A stretch of 64,000 nucleotides of DNA, taken from positions 34,484 through 98,483 of the forward strand of contig NZ_CAJYTI010000019.1 of the NCBI RefSeq assembly GCF_913777625.1, read 5' to 3'. The notes under the pieces were generated by a model. The model was not told the DNA's origin, searched no databases, and saw nothing but the letters and a program-made list of their open reading frames with translations. Shown piece by piece: positions 52,899 through 60,929 of this stretch (the first letter of the stretch is position 1; every line of letters begins with the position of its first letter). The DNA comes from an uncultured Sphingomonas sp. (GTDB taxonomy: Bacteria > Pseudomonadota > Alphaproteobacteria > Sphingomonadales > Sphingomonadaceae). The position numbers were made by a program, and so were the translations under genes.

Positions 52899-53963
52899 CT
52901 ATCGCGCGCGGATGCTGATCGTCTTGCTGCCGCGCTCGACCGAGGAGACGGGCTGGGTCTGCGCGATCGCCTGCATCACCTTTTCCGGATCGGGCAGGCG
53001 ATCGAAGGCGGGGAAGGAATAGGCGCGATCGAGCGTGTTCAGGGTCACGGCGAAGCCCGGCTTCTTCTTCGGGTCGAGCGCGAGTTCCCGATAGACGAAG
53101 ACGGTACGGCCCGCATCGGCGATCGCGATGGTGTAGCTGTCGGGCTCTTGCGATTCGACCCGGTAGACGCCCTGCTCCTGGCGGGACGCGGGATCCCGGC
53201 AGAACGGCGGGCGTGCCTCGGCGGTCTCCCCCGCCTTGGCGGTCTCCTTGCTCTTGTCGGCTGCGACCACCGCGAGCAGGCTGCCGAACAGGCCGGCGGT
53301 CATGTCGGGCTTCTGCATCTTCGCCTTCTTGTCGAAGGCCAGCGCGGCGGCGCAGGGCTGGACCGGCACCGCCGCCGGCGCTTCCGCGACAGTCGCCGCG
53401 CGGGCCGGCCAGCCGAGCCCGGCGATCAGTGCTGAGAGCGTCGCATCGAGCTGGGCAGGATCCTGTTCCACCGAACTGATCCGCACCACCACCAGCCATT
53501 CGCCCAGCGGCAGCACCGCGGCGCCGGTGGCGGCATAGGGCGGCTTGGAGGGTTTGTAGAAGCGGCGCAATGCGCTCGGGGCGGTGCCGCCGGGCGGGGC
53601 GAAGCCGGTGGGCGCCGTGGCGGGGGTCGGGTTGCCATAGGCGCCGCGCTGGAGGATCTGCGTCTCCACACGATCGAACCACACCGGCACGCTCATCAGC
53701 GCCGGACGGAACAGGTAGAGCGTGGCCTGCGTCTTGTTGACGTCGCCGAACTGCACGGCGATGTCGAGTTCGCCCTGGCCCAGCGTCAGGATCTCGGTGC
53801 GGGGCAGGCCGGCCGGCGCCTGCGGGACGATCAGCCCGGTCCGGGCATGCTGCCACTTCTTGGTCGCGGGCACGTCCAGCACCGCCTTCTGCGCATGGGC
53901 GCTCGGCGCCAGCGCGCTGCACGCGAGCAGGGCGAACCCTGCCACGATCGATCGACGGCCCAT
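52899..53963 (-). CDS. Secreted protein of unknown function
   Basis: 354 residues from ATG 53963, preceded by GGGGGGAG. The signal peptide (SIVAGFALLACSALAPSAHA) is followed by about 330 residues without any motif I recognise. Noteworthy segments are KKWQHARTGLIVPQAPAGLPRTEILTLGQGELDIAVQF near the start and a C-terminal SYSFPAFDRLPDPEKVMQAIAQ. Two Cys (VQPCAAALA, PPFCRDP) may be disulfide-bonded. It converges with the esterase gene (8-nt gap) and ends the minus-strand block starting from btuD, which lies 77 nt upstream. Confidence 0.7.
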   Translation of the reverse strand: MGRRSIVAGFALLACSALAPSAHAQKAVLDVPATKKWQHARTGLIVPQAPAGLPRTEILTLGQGELDIAVQFGDVNKTQATLYLFRPALMSVPVWFDRVETQILQRGAYGNPTPATAPTGFAPPGGTAPSALRRFYKPSKPPYAATGAAVLPLGEWLVVVRISSVEQDPAQLDATLSALIAGLGWPARAATVAEAPAAVPVQPCAAALAFDKKAKMQKPDMTAGLFGSLLAVVAADKSKETAKAGETAEARPPFCRDPASRQEQGVYRVESQEPDSYTIAIADAGRTVFVYRELALDPKKKPGFAVTLNTLDRAYSFPAFDRLPDPEKVMQAIAQTQPVSSVERGSKTISIRAR

Positions 53964-54040
53964 CTTCCACTCCCCCCAATTTCTCCGCGGGATGGTAGCG
54001 GCAGTTGTGACGTTCCGCCACACCCGAAGCGGAAGGCTCG

Positions 54041-54820
54041 CTAGGCTTTCACGCGCCCGATCGGCACCGGCAGCAGCCGGCCATGGTCGTCGACGATCAA
54101 CATCACCTCCACGCCAAAGGCATCGCGCAGCGGGGCACGGGCGAGCGTCGCGGCCGCCGGGCCGAAGGCCACCGGACGACCGTCGCGAAGGAGCAGCACG
54201 TCGTCGGCGGCACGGGCGGCCTGGACGAGATCGTGGAGCACGATCACCACCCCCATGCCGCCGGCGGCGAGCGCGCGGAGGCGATCGAGCAGGTCGAGCT
54301 GGTGGACCGGATCGAGGCTTGCCAGCGGCTCGTCGGCGAGCAGCCATTGCGGTTGGCCGGCCAGCACGCGGGCGAGCAGCACCCGCGCGCGCTCGCCGCC
54401 CGAAAGCTGGGTGACGAGGCGATCGGCCAGCGGGCGAATGCCAGTCGTCGCGATCGCGTCATCGATGGCGGCGTGGTCCTCGGCGGACAGTCCGGCGAAC
54501 GGCGCGCGGTGGGGAAGGCGGCCGAGCGCGACCAGGTCCGCGACGCGCAGGTCCCAGTGCACCGTCGCTTCCTGCGGCAGATAGCCGATACGCCGGGCGC
54601 GCTCGCGCGGGGGCAGCCGATCGAGGGCGATGCCGTCCAGCGTTACGCTGCCCGCGTCGGCACCGAGCAGGCCGGCGAGGGTGCGCACCAGCGTGGATTT
54701 GCCCGAGCCGTTGGGGCCGAGGATCGCGGTCACGCGGCCGGGCTGCAGCACCGCGTCGATGCCGTGGAGCACCCCGCGCTTCCCCAAGCTGACGGAGAGT
54801 TGGGAGACGCTCAGTTCCAT
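54041..54820 (-). CDS. btuD: Vitamin B12 ABC transporter ATP-binding protein
   Basis: 259 residues from ATG 54820. The Walker A GPNGSGKST is near residue 35, the ABC signature is LSGGERARVLLARVLAG, and Walker B with the catalytic Glu is LLADEPLASLD; the H-loop is VLHDL. It belongs to the FecE/BtuD/HmuV iron-and-B12 subfamily. Together with the permease gene (10-nt overlap) and the BtuF-like lipoprotein gene it makes a complete cobalamin importer. The upstream cobalamin riboswitch and btuB set the assignment; heme or siderophore transport is less likely. Confidence 0.9.
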   Translation of the reverse strand: MELSVSQLSVSLGKRGVLHGIDAVLQPGRVTAILGPNGSGKSTLVRTLAGLLGADAGSVTLDGIALDRLPPRERARRIGYLPQEATVHWDLRVADLVALGRLPHRAPFAGLSAEDHAAIDDAIATTGIRPLADRLVTQLSGGERARVLLARVLAGQPQWLLADEPLASLDPVHQLDLLDRLRALAAGGMGVVIVLHDLVQAARAADDVLLLRDGRPVAFGPAAATLARAPLRDAFGVEVMLIVDDHGRLLPVPIGRVKA

Positions 54821-55782
54821 GTCGACCGCCGAAGCTTGAGGAGCAGCACGAAGAAGAAGGGGGTACCGAGCAGCGCCATCGCCACGCCCAGCCGGATCTC
54901 GCCGGCGCCGGGCGAGAGCCGGACGAGGCTGTCGGCGGCCAGCAGCAGCGCCGCGCCGCCCAGCGCGCTGGGCAGCAGCAGGGCTGAGGGCCGCGCGCCG
55001 GTGAGCGGACGGAGGAGATGGGGCACGATCAAGCCGACAAAACCGACGATCCCGGTCACGGCGACGCTGGCGCCCACCGCGAGGCCGGTGCCGAGCACCA
55101 CCAGCAGCTGCGTCCGCCCCAGCCGCAGGCCCATCGAGCGGGCGGCGGCTTCGCCCAGCGTCAGGCCGTCCAGCGCGCGGCCGGTGGCGAAGAGGACGAT
55201 GCACCCGACCGTGATGAACGGCACCGCCAGCTGCACCTCGGCAAAGCTGCGATCGGTGAGCGCGCCCATGATCCAGTCGAGGATCTCGGCGGTGGCATAG
55301 GGATTGGGCGAGATGGAGATCAGGAAGCTGGTCAGCGCTGCGCCGAGGCTGGCGAGCACCGATCCTGCGAGGATGAAGGCGACCGCGCTTTCTGCCCGCC
55401 ATGCCAGTCCCGCGAGCAGCAGCATCGATCCGCATGCCGCCGCCATCGCGCAGCCGAACAGGACGAGCGGGGCGCTGCTGCCCAGCAGCACGATCGAGGC
55501 GACGGCACCCAGCGCGGCGCTGGACGAGACGCCGACCACCGCGGGGTCCGCCAGCGGGTTGCGCAGGAAGCCCTGCAGTACCGCGCCGGACAAGCCCAGC
55601 GCCGCGCCGATGGCCAGCCCGAGGATCGCGCGGGGCAGGCGCAGCTCGGCGATGATCCACCAGCGCGGATCGTGGCTGAACCAGGCCGAGACGGGCACCC
55701 AGAACTTGCCCGCCATCAGCGAGCCGGCAAACAGCAGCACGACCAGCAGCGCGAGGCCGAGGTTGAGGAGGAGGCGGTTCAT
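54811..55782 (-). CDS. btuC: Vitamin B12 ABC transporter permease
   Basis: 323 residues with about ten membrane helices, matching the BtuC/FecCD permease family. Clear elements are LRLPRAILGLAIGAALGLSGAVLQGFLRNPLADPAVVGVSSSAALGA in the N-terminal half, and the coupling segment GFVGLIVPHLLRPLTGARPSALLLPSALGGAALLLAAD. ATG 55782 is the start. It overlaps btuD by 10 nt and is separated from btuF by a 148-nt gap filled mainly with a perfect palindrome (55822-55915). No second permease is seen, consistent with a homodimer. Confidence 0.92.
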   Translation of the reverse strand: MNRLLLNLGLALLVVLLFAGSLMAGKFWVPVSAWFSHDPRWWIIAELRLPRAILGLAIGAALGLSGAVLQGFLRNPLADPAVVGVSSSAALGAVASIVLLGSSAPLVLFGCAMAAACGSMLLLAGLAWRAESAVAFILAGSVLASLGAALTSFLISISPNPYATAEILDWIMGALTDRSFAEVQLAVPFITVGCIVLFATGRALDGLTLGEAAARSMGLRLGRTQLLVVLGTGLAVGASVAVTGIVGFVGLIVPHLLRPLTGARPSALLLPSALGGAALLLAADSLVRLSPGAGEIRLGVAMALLGTPFFFVLLLKLRRSTWN

Positions 55783-55821
55783 GGGTGGTGCTCCGTCGAA
55801 CCTGCTCCACCTCCGTCTAGC

Positions 55822-55915
55822 GTCATCCCGGCGAAAGCCGGGATCCATTGCGGTCTGCGCTGCAGCTCTTGCGGATACCGAGCGGCGAATGGATCCCGGC
55901 TTTCGCCGGGATGAC
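55822..55915. repeat. Perfect 28-bp inverted repeat between btuF and btuC
   Basis: Arms at 55822-55849 (starting GTCATCCCGG) and 55888-55915 are exact reverse complements, with a 38-nt loop. It is the same family as the elements at 7705-7801 and 39694-39719. In the btu transcript it would form a very strong hairpin between btuF and btuC, where it could act as an mRNA-processing or partial-termination element. Confidence 0.88.
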
Positions 55916-55930
55916 GGTAGGGATGGGCGG

Positions 55931-56758
55931 TCATCGAACACTCCGGCGAATGGCGGCGAGACGGGCGAGCGCGGCGGGGATTACCGGGCCGCCGCAATTG
56001 ACAAGCTGGCGCGGGAACGCGGCCTGGGTGACGCGCATGCCCGTCTCGGCGATGGCACGCTTGCGCAAGGTCGCCACGCGCGAATCGCTGTCGCGACCGG
56101 CTCCTTCGGGCGCCAGCATCACGCGCGGCGGGTCGGCGATCACCTGTTCCATCGGCAGGTGGGCGGTGTGGGTGAGGCCGTAATGCGCGGCGTGGTTGGA
56201 GAAGCCGGCATGGGTCATCAGGTCGTCGAGCAGCGTCTTGCCGCCGGTGACGAGATTGCCGCCGATCCATAGCAGCGCGGGGGCGGTGGGGCCATCCCAC
56301 CGTGCCGCCGCCACCGACGCATCGATCCGGGCATTGAGTGCGGCGCCCTTGGCAGCTTCGCCCACCGCGGCCGCGAGCTCGGTCACCTGCGCCTTGCTCT
56401 CCGCGATGGAGGGCGGGATGCCGACATAGAGCACCTTGAGCCCGGCGCGGGTGAAGGCCTCCCGGGTCGAGGGGGCCGTGAAGCTGCTGGCGATCACCAG
56501 GTCGGGCTTCATCCCGATCACTTCCTCGGCGGTCCCGTTGTTGCTGCGAAAGCGGTGCGCGACCTCGAGCGGAATCGACGTGGAGTCGGCCCGCATCGAA
56601 TAATGGCTGATCGCCGCGATCCGCGAGGGCGGCACCAGCTCGACCAGCACCGCATCGGCGCAAGGGTTCAGCGAGACGATGCCCCCGCCGCCGGCCGGCG
56701 GGGGCGCCGCGCAGCCCGCGAGCCCCAGGCAGGCGAGCAGCGCGGCGCCGCGCATCAC
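55931..56758 (-). CDS. btuF: Periplasmic cobalamin-binding lipoprotein
   Basis: 275 residues. There is a lipobox L-A-G-C (Cys16) after a short signal sequence. The BtuF-type helical-backbone binding protein fold is seen in IVSLNPCADAVLVELVPPSRIAAISHYS, the KPDLVIASSF motif and the LKVLYVGIPPSI segment with the long central helix (VTELAAAVGEAAKG). It would carry vitamin B12 or corrinoids from BtuB to the permease. It overlaps btuB by 4 nt and is the second gene of the riboswitch-controlled operon. Confidence 0.9.
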   Translation of the reverse strand: MMRGAALLACLGLAGCAAPPPAGGGGIVSLNPCADAVLVELVPPSRIAAISHYSMRADSTSIPLEVAHRFRSNNGTAEEVIGMKPDLVIASSFTAPSTREAFTRAGLKVLYVGIPPSIAESKAQVTELAAAVGEAAKGAALNARIDASVAAARWDGPTAPALLWIGGNLVTGGKTLLDDLMTHAGFSNHAAHYGLTHTAHLPMEQVIADPPRVMLAPEGAGRDSDSRVATLRKRAIAETGMRVTQAAFPRQLVNCGGPVIPAALARLAAIRRSVR

Positions 56759-58605
56759 TGGAAGCGGATCCGCACGCCGCCATAGGCAGCGCGGCCATAG
56801 GTGCCGTAGCCGGTGATCTGCTGGTAGCGCACGTCGCCGACATTATCGACGCGACCATAGACGGACAGACGGTTCGTCACCGGCATCTCCGCCCGCACCC
56901 CGGCCAGCGCATAGCCGTCGATCGGCGTGGTGTTGCCGGCATCGTTGAAGCTGTCGCCCACCATCGTCACCGTGCCGCCGATCGAAAGGCCGAAGGGGAA
57001 GCGATAGTCGGCGGAGACGTTGGCCGTGTCGCGCGGGCGGCGCGGCAGGTCCTTGCCGAGCGCGCCGGCGCTGCGGTTCTCGGCGGTGACGTGCGTGAAG
57101 TTGGCGCGCACGGTCAGCGCCTTGACCGGCTGCAGCACGCCCTCCAGCTCCACGCCCTCGGCGCGGGTCTTGGTGAGGTTGTAATAGGTCGAGGTCGCGA
57201 AGTTATAGTCGATCTGGTTGTCCGCATCGCGGTGGAACCAGGTGACGCCCAGCGCGACCTTGCCGCCCGCCAGCGTCTGCCGCGCGCCGGCCTCGTAGCT
57301 CTTGGCCGTCTCGGGCTGGAGGCCGGCAAAGCCATAGGCGCTGTAGAGCTGGTAGAGCGTCGGCGCCTTGAAACCCTCGCCATAGCTGGCGTGGAGCAGC
57401 GTATTCGCGGTCGCGCGCACCGCGAGATCGGCGTTCCACGTCCAATGCCCGCCGAACTGGTCGTGGTCGTCGTGGCGCACGCCGCCGGTCACCGTCACCG
57501 GATCGAGCGGGGTGACGATCGCCTGGCCATAGACGCTGGTGATGCCGACCGACCGGCGCCCGACGCTGCCAAAGCCCTCGTCATAGCGGATGCGGCTCTG
57601 CTCATGCTCGGCGCCGAAGACGAGGCGCAGCTGCTTCGCCAGCGTCGCATCGCCCTGATAGCTGTAGCGCTCGGCGCGGCCGCGATAGCGGTAGGAAATG
57701 CTGCTGTCGGCATTGTAGCCGTCGCGGGTGATGTCGGAGAGTGTGAAGCCAAGCCGGCTGCGCAGCGCGCCGCCCAGCGCTTCGTTCTTCAGGCCTGCAT
57801 AGCCATAGATTTCCTGTGTCTTGGCGTATTCGCCGGTGTCGCCGAAGGCGTAGGTCGGCGGGGCATAGCCGTCGAGGTCGACCTTGCTGTCGGCGAAATA
57901 GCCGCGCAGGTCGAGCGCCAGCCCCTCGGCGAGCTTCACCTGCACATTGCCGGTGGCGCCCAGCTGGCGATAGCCATCGGCTTCCTTGCCGTTCGCCGCC
58001 GCCGAGATGCCGTCGGTCGCGAGATAGCCCGCGGTCAGGCCCGCGGAGATGCGGTCGTTGCCGCCGGCGATGGAGGCGTTGCCGTCGAAGGTGCCGAACG
58101 AGCCGCCCTCGGCATTGGCGCGGACGTGGAGGCCCGGCGTGCCCTGCTGCGTGGTGACGTTGACCACGCCGCCGATCGCCTGGCTGCCCCAGATCACCGA
58201 GTTGGGCCCGCGCAGCACCTCGACGCGTTCCACCGAGCCGGCGAGCAGGCTGGCGAAGTTGTACGCGCCGCCGGTGGCTGACGGGTCGTTCACCCGGATG
58301 CCGTCGATCAGCACCAGCGTCTGGTCGCTCTGCGCGCCGCGGATGCTGAGCGCGGTCGCGGTGCCGAGCCCGCCATTGCGGACGACGGTGAGGCCCGGCG
58401 TGGTGGCGAGCAAGTCGGACAGCGCGACGGTCTGGCGTTGCTCGATCTCGGCGCGGTCGATGATCGTCACCGACCGACCGACCGTATCGGCACGCTGCGC
58501 CACGCCGCTGGCGACCACGACGATCTGGTCGTCTTCGCTCTGGGCATGGGCGGCCAGCGGCGCAAGCGCGGCGGAGGCAATGAGGGAAAGCTTGTAGAAA
58601 CGCAT
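56755..58605 (-). CDS. btuB: Vitamin B12 TonB-dependent receptor
   Basis: 616 residues, the usual length for BtuB. The signal peptide (LSLIASAALAPLAAHA) is followed by a TonB box (DQIVVVASGVAQR) and a plug with VTIIDRAEIEQRQTVALSDLLATTPGLTV, LVLIDGIRVNDPS and EVLRGPNSVIWGSQAIGGVVNV. The barrel ends AYGGVRIRFQ. It is transported with TonB energy and delivers cobalamin to BtuF. A cobalamin riboswitch lies upstream at 58724-58905. It overlaps btuF by 4 nt. Confidence 0.95.
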   Translation of the reverse strand: MRFYKLSLIASAALAPLAAHAQSEDDQIVVVASGVAQRADTVGRSVTIIDRAEIEQRQTVALSDLLATTPGLTVVRNGGLGTATALSIRGAQSDQTLVLIDGIRVNDPSATGGAYNFASLLAGSVERVEVLRGPNSVIWGSQAIGGVVNVTTQQGTPGLHVRANAEGGSFGTFDGNASIAGGNDRISAGLTAGYLATDGISAAANGKEADGYRQLGATGNVQVKLAEGLALDLRGYFADSKVDLDGYAPPTYAFGDTGEYAKTQEIYGYAGLKNEALGGALRSRLGFTLSDITRDGYNADSSISYRYRGRAERYSYQGDATLAKQLRLVFGAEHEQSRIRYDEGFGSVGRRSVGITSVYGQAIVTPLDPVTVTGGVRHDDHDQFGGHWTWNADLAVRATANTLLHASYGEGFKAPTLYQLYSAYGFAGLQPETAKSYEAGARQTLAGGKVALGVTWFHRDADNQIDYNFATSTYYNLTKTRAEGVELEGVLQPVKALTVRANFTHVTAENRSAGALGKDLPRRPRDTANVSADYRFPFGLSIGGTVTMVGDSFNDAGNTTPIDGYALAGVRAEMPVTNRLSVYGRVDNVGDVRYQQITGYGTYGRAAYGGVRIRFQ

Positions 58606-58723
58606 CTGGATCAGACACCCGAAGATGGGAGAGCGCTTCGGCTCCCCGCATGGTTTGGTGTCGCTCGCACGGGGATTTCAGCCCCGATCACCCGGTGCAC
58701 CCCGCCCGCGTGAAGGAATCGAC
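58606..58723 (-). other. btuB leader between riboswitch and start codon
   Basis: This 118-nt stretch carries the btuB 5' untranslated region after the riboswitch core. A short hairpin is possible just before the start (CCGAAG at 58619-58624 with CTTCGG at 58636-58641), with the weak GGGTG Shine-Dalgarno next to its base. B12 binding could control exposure of this site, which is a prediction only. No other gene is present. Confidence 0.45.
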
Positions 58724-58905
58724 CGTAGCGGGCAGGTCTCCTGGCTCCCGGGTCGTCGCAGGCATGCCGCCTTCCCGGAAGCGCGATGCTCCAGTGGCAG
58801 ATTGGCATGCCGGCTCACCGGCTACAGTTGCGGGGGCAGCCTCGGACTTCACACCGAGTTCCCTTTTCACCCTCCCGTGCGGGAAGGCACCCGTTACGCG
58901 GCTGC
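58724..58905 (-). promoter_or_regulatory. Cobalamin (B12) riboswitch
   Basis: On the minus strand the RNA has the conserved cobalamin-riboswitch blocks: GGTGCC with the GGGAA run, GGTG-AA and TCC in the three-way core, the B12 box GGCTGCCCCCGCAACTGTA, and the downstream AGCCAGGAGACCTGCC. The elements are in the expected order and spacing over about 180 nt. It would reduce btuB operon expression when adenosylcobalamin or methylcobalamin is plentiful. It is 41 nt after the bestrophin stop and 118 nt before btuB. Confidence 0.93.
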
Positions 58906-58946
58906 CTTTAGCGGGAAGCGGCGGGCGGCCGCAACCCGTCGCGCAC

Positions 58947-59834
58947 TCACCACAGGACGCCGTATTTGTCGGGCGTCGCCGGTTCGGGGGCGGAGTCGCC
59001 GATCGACTGGAGCAGGTCGATCTCGATCGTACGGCACATCGCGTTCAGCGGCAGGTCGTGCACGGTATTGGCGAAGGGATCGACCAGATCGTCGCCGATC
59101 GCGAGGGCTGCGAGGAACATCAGGCCGGCCACCGTCGAGCCGAGCGGTGTCGCCACGCCCAGCGTCTCGACCAGCCCGATCGGGAGCAGCACGCAGAAGA
59201 TATGGGTGAACAGCGTCGGCACCAGCCGGTACTGGACGGGCAGGGGGGTGTTCTTCAGCCGCTCCATGCCGCCCTGAGCGTTGGCGATGTCGATCAGCAC
59301 GCGCTCCATCGAGCTTTGCTGGATCGAGTCGATCCAGCCCTTGGCGCGGGCGATCTCGATACGGCGGCCGGTGCCGTCGACGATGCCGTTGGCGATGTTG
59401 GTGCGGGCCAGCGCGAAATCGGCCTCGCCCTTGGAAAGGAAGCGCAACACCTCCTGGTCCACCGGCTGGCGGCGGAGCTGGCAGCGCAGCGCGTTCACAT
59501 AGGCGATATGGCGGAGCACGAGGGTGCGCTTCATGTCCACCGCCTCGCCGTCGGGCAGATAGTTACGCGCCATGCGGGCGAGATTACGGCTGGCGTTGAT
59601 CATCAGCCCCCACAGCCCGCGCCCTTCCCACCAGCGCTGATAGGCGGAATTGCTGCGAAAGCCGAGGAACAGCGCCAGCACCGATCCGAACAGCGTCAGC
59701 GGCAACGACGGCGCGCGGAACGGCAGCACGAAATAGACGATGGTGACGAGCACGTCCCAGACGAACAGGGCGGTGAGCGGGCGCCAGACCTCACGGAGAA
59801 TCTGGCGGGCGCGGGGCGCGGTGGTGACGATCAT
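58947..59834 (-). CDS. Bestrophin-like anion channel family protein
   Basis: 295 residues with four predicted membrane helices. The bestrophin-type features are GFRSNSAYQRWWEGRGLWG in the first half, the RHIAYVNALRCQLRR segment, and the C-terminal calcium-clasp-like region DDLVDPFANTVHDLPLNAMCRTIEIDLL. Bacterial bestrophins form pentameric channels for anions or in some cases cations. The physiological role is unknown. The gene ends 41 nt before the cobalamin riboswitch, which is transcribed from the same strand. Confidence 0.9.
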   Translation of the reverse strand: MIVTTAPRARQILREVWRPLTALFVWDVLVTIVYFVLPFRAPSLPLTLFGSVLALFLGFRSNSAYQRWWEGRGLWGLMINASRNLARMARNYLPDGEAVDMKRTLVLRHIAYVNALRCQLRRQPVDQEVLRFLSKGEADFALARTNIANGIVDGTGRRIEIARAKGWIDSIQQSSMERVLIDIANAQGGMERLKNTPLPVQYRLVPTLFTHIFCVLLPIGLVETLGVATPLGSTVAGLMFLAALAIGDDLVDPFANTVHDLPLNAMCRTIEIDLLQSIGDSAPEPATPDKYGVLW

Positions 59835-59870
59835 GGCGGGCCTATACGCGTAAAGCGCTCTCGGGGTCCG

Positions 59871-60068
59871 TTATCCGTTCGTTCGTTCGGCCGGCACAGG
59901 CGCGGCGGCGTGCGACATCGCCTCGGCCGCGGCGCTCGCCGGTCGCACCTGGAACCATTCCGGGCGATCGATCGCGATCAGGAAGGCGAGGGTGCCCAGC
60001 CCGAACAGCAACAGGGCGATCGAACTTCGCAGACGCTCGCGGCGACGCGATCGGGACTCTCGGGACAT
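59871..60068 (-). CDS. Small single-pass membrane protein
   Basis: 65 residues from ATG 60068, with an excellent AGGAGG ribosome-binding site. An Arg-rich N-terminus (SRESRSRRRERLR) is followed by one membrane helix (SSIALLLFGLGTLAFLIAI) and a 30-residue alanine- and proline-rich tail (DRPEWFQVRPASAAAEAMSHAAAP). The charge pattern predicts N-in orientation. No family is recognised. It is too small for many annotation pipelines, but the strong Shine-Dalgarno and clean helix support it. Confidence 0.7.
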   Translation of the reverse strand: MSRESRSRRRERLRSSIALLLFGLGTLAFLIAIDRPEWFQVRPASAAAEAMSHAAAPVPAERTNG

Positions 60069-60242
60069 CGGCAACCTCCTCTTGCGGGTGAGGCGCGCAG
60101 CTAGCGAGCGGATTGCAAACCGCGCATGGACGGGGTGTAACGGAGTCTTTCGCGGTGCAGCATTTACGACGCGCTGCGCCATCTCAGCGATGAACCGCCG
60201 ATAGTTTCACCATCGCATTCAACTAGATAAGGATCATTTATC

Positions 60243-60267
60243 GGAACGGGGGCAGTACCGGGACGTT
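60243..60267 (+). promoter_or_regulatory. EcfG-type general-stress promoter
   Basis: GGAAC (60243-60247) and CGTT (60264-60267) are separated by exactly 16 nt, matching the alphaproteobacterial EcfG consensus GGAAC-N16/17-CGTT. Transcription would begin near 60275 and give a leader of about 22 nt before the DUF4142 gene. The start has a GAGGAGG ribosome-binding site. The gene is thus predicted to belong to the general stress response. Confidence 0.82.
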
Positions 60268-60296
60268 CGTCGGTTCCAGGAACTGAGGAGGTTCAG

Positions 60297-60911
60297 ATGA
60301 TGAAGAAGCACCTGTTGGTCCTGGGGGGTGCACCGATGCTTGCCCTCGGCGCTTGTGGTACTACCAGCAACGACAGCACTGCGGTGGTCGACAACGGCGC
60401 CAGCGTCACCAACGCGCCGGCTGGCGATGCAATGGCCGACAATATGAGCGCGATGAACGGCATGGGCGACAATGCCATGGCCGCCGCCCCGATGTCCGGC
60501 CAGGATTTCGCCAACACGCTCGCCGCGAGCGACGCCTATGAGATCGCCGGCGGCAAGCTCGCACAGCAAAAGGCGACCACCAAGGCCTTGAAGGACTTCG
60601 GCAAGGAGATGGTGGACGACCACACCAAGTCGACCGCCAAGCTGAAGGCCGCCGCCGCCAAGGCCGGCCCGGCGATTACCCCCGCTCCGGCACTGACCGA
60701 CGAGCAGCAGGCCAACCTGAAGACGCTGCAGACCGCCACCGGCACCGATTTCGATGCCGCCTACAAGAGCCAGCAGGTCGCGGCGCACGAAAAGGCGCTC
60801 GCCACGTTGCGTGCCTATGCGGGAAGCGGCGACGTGCCGTCGCTACGCGACTTTTCGCGAGACGCCCAGGACATGGTCTCCAACCACTACGACAAGATCA
60901 AGGGCATGTGA
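60297..60911 (+). CDS. DUF4142 lipoprotein, predicted general-stress gene
   Basis: 204 residues with lipoprotein signal (MLALGAC, Cys20). A Met/Asn/Ala-rich linker (about 25-65) leads to a DUF4142 helical bundle: SGQDFANTLAASDAYEIAGGKLAQQKATTKALKDFGKEMVDDHTKST, then ALTDEQQANLKTLQTATGTDFDAAYKSQQVAAHEKALATLRAYA. DUF4142 proteins are secreted ferritin-like helical proteins, common in the alphaproteobacterial stress regulon, with unknown function. An EcfG promoter sits at 60243-60267. ATG 60297 is followed by a second ATG at 60300. Confidence 0.88.
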   Translation: MMKKHLLVLGGAPMLALGACGTTSNDSTAVVDNGASVTNAPAGDAMADNMSAMNGMGDNAMAAAPMSGQDFANTLAASDAYEIAGGKLAQQKATTKALKDFGKEMVDDHTKSTAKLKAAAAKAGPAITPAPALTDEQQANLKTLQTATGTDFDAAYKSQQVAAHEKALATLRAYAGSGDVPSLRDFSRDAQDMVSNHYDKIKGM

Positions 60912-60929
60912 GCACGGGGGCGCGTGGCC

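Noticed and set aside
56755..58605. Iron-siderophore identity for the receptor and ABC genes at 54041-58605
   Set aside because: The receptor and ABC families are shared with iron uptake, but the cobalamin riboswitch directly upstream and BtuB/BtuF-type lengths favour vitamin B12.
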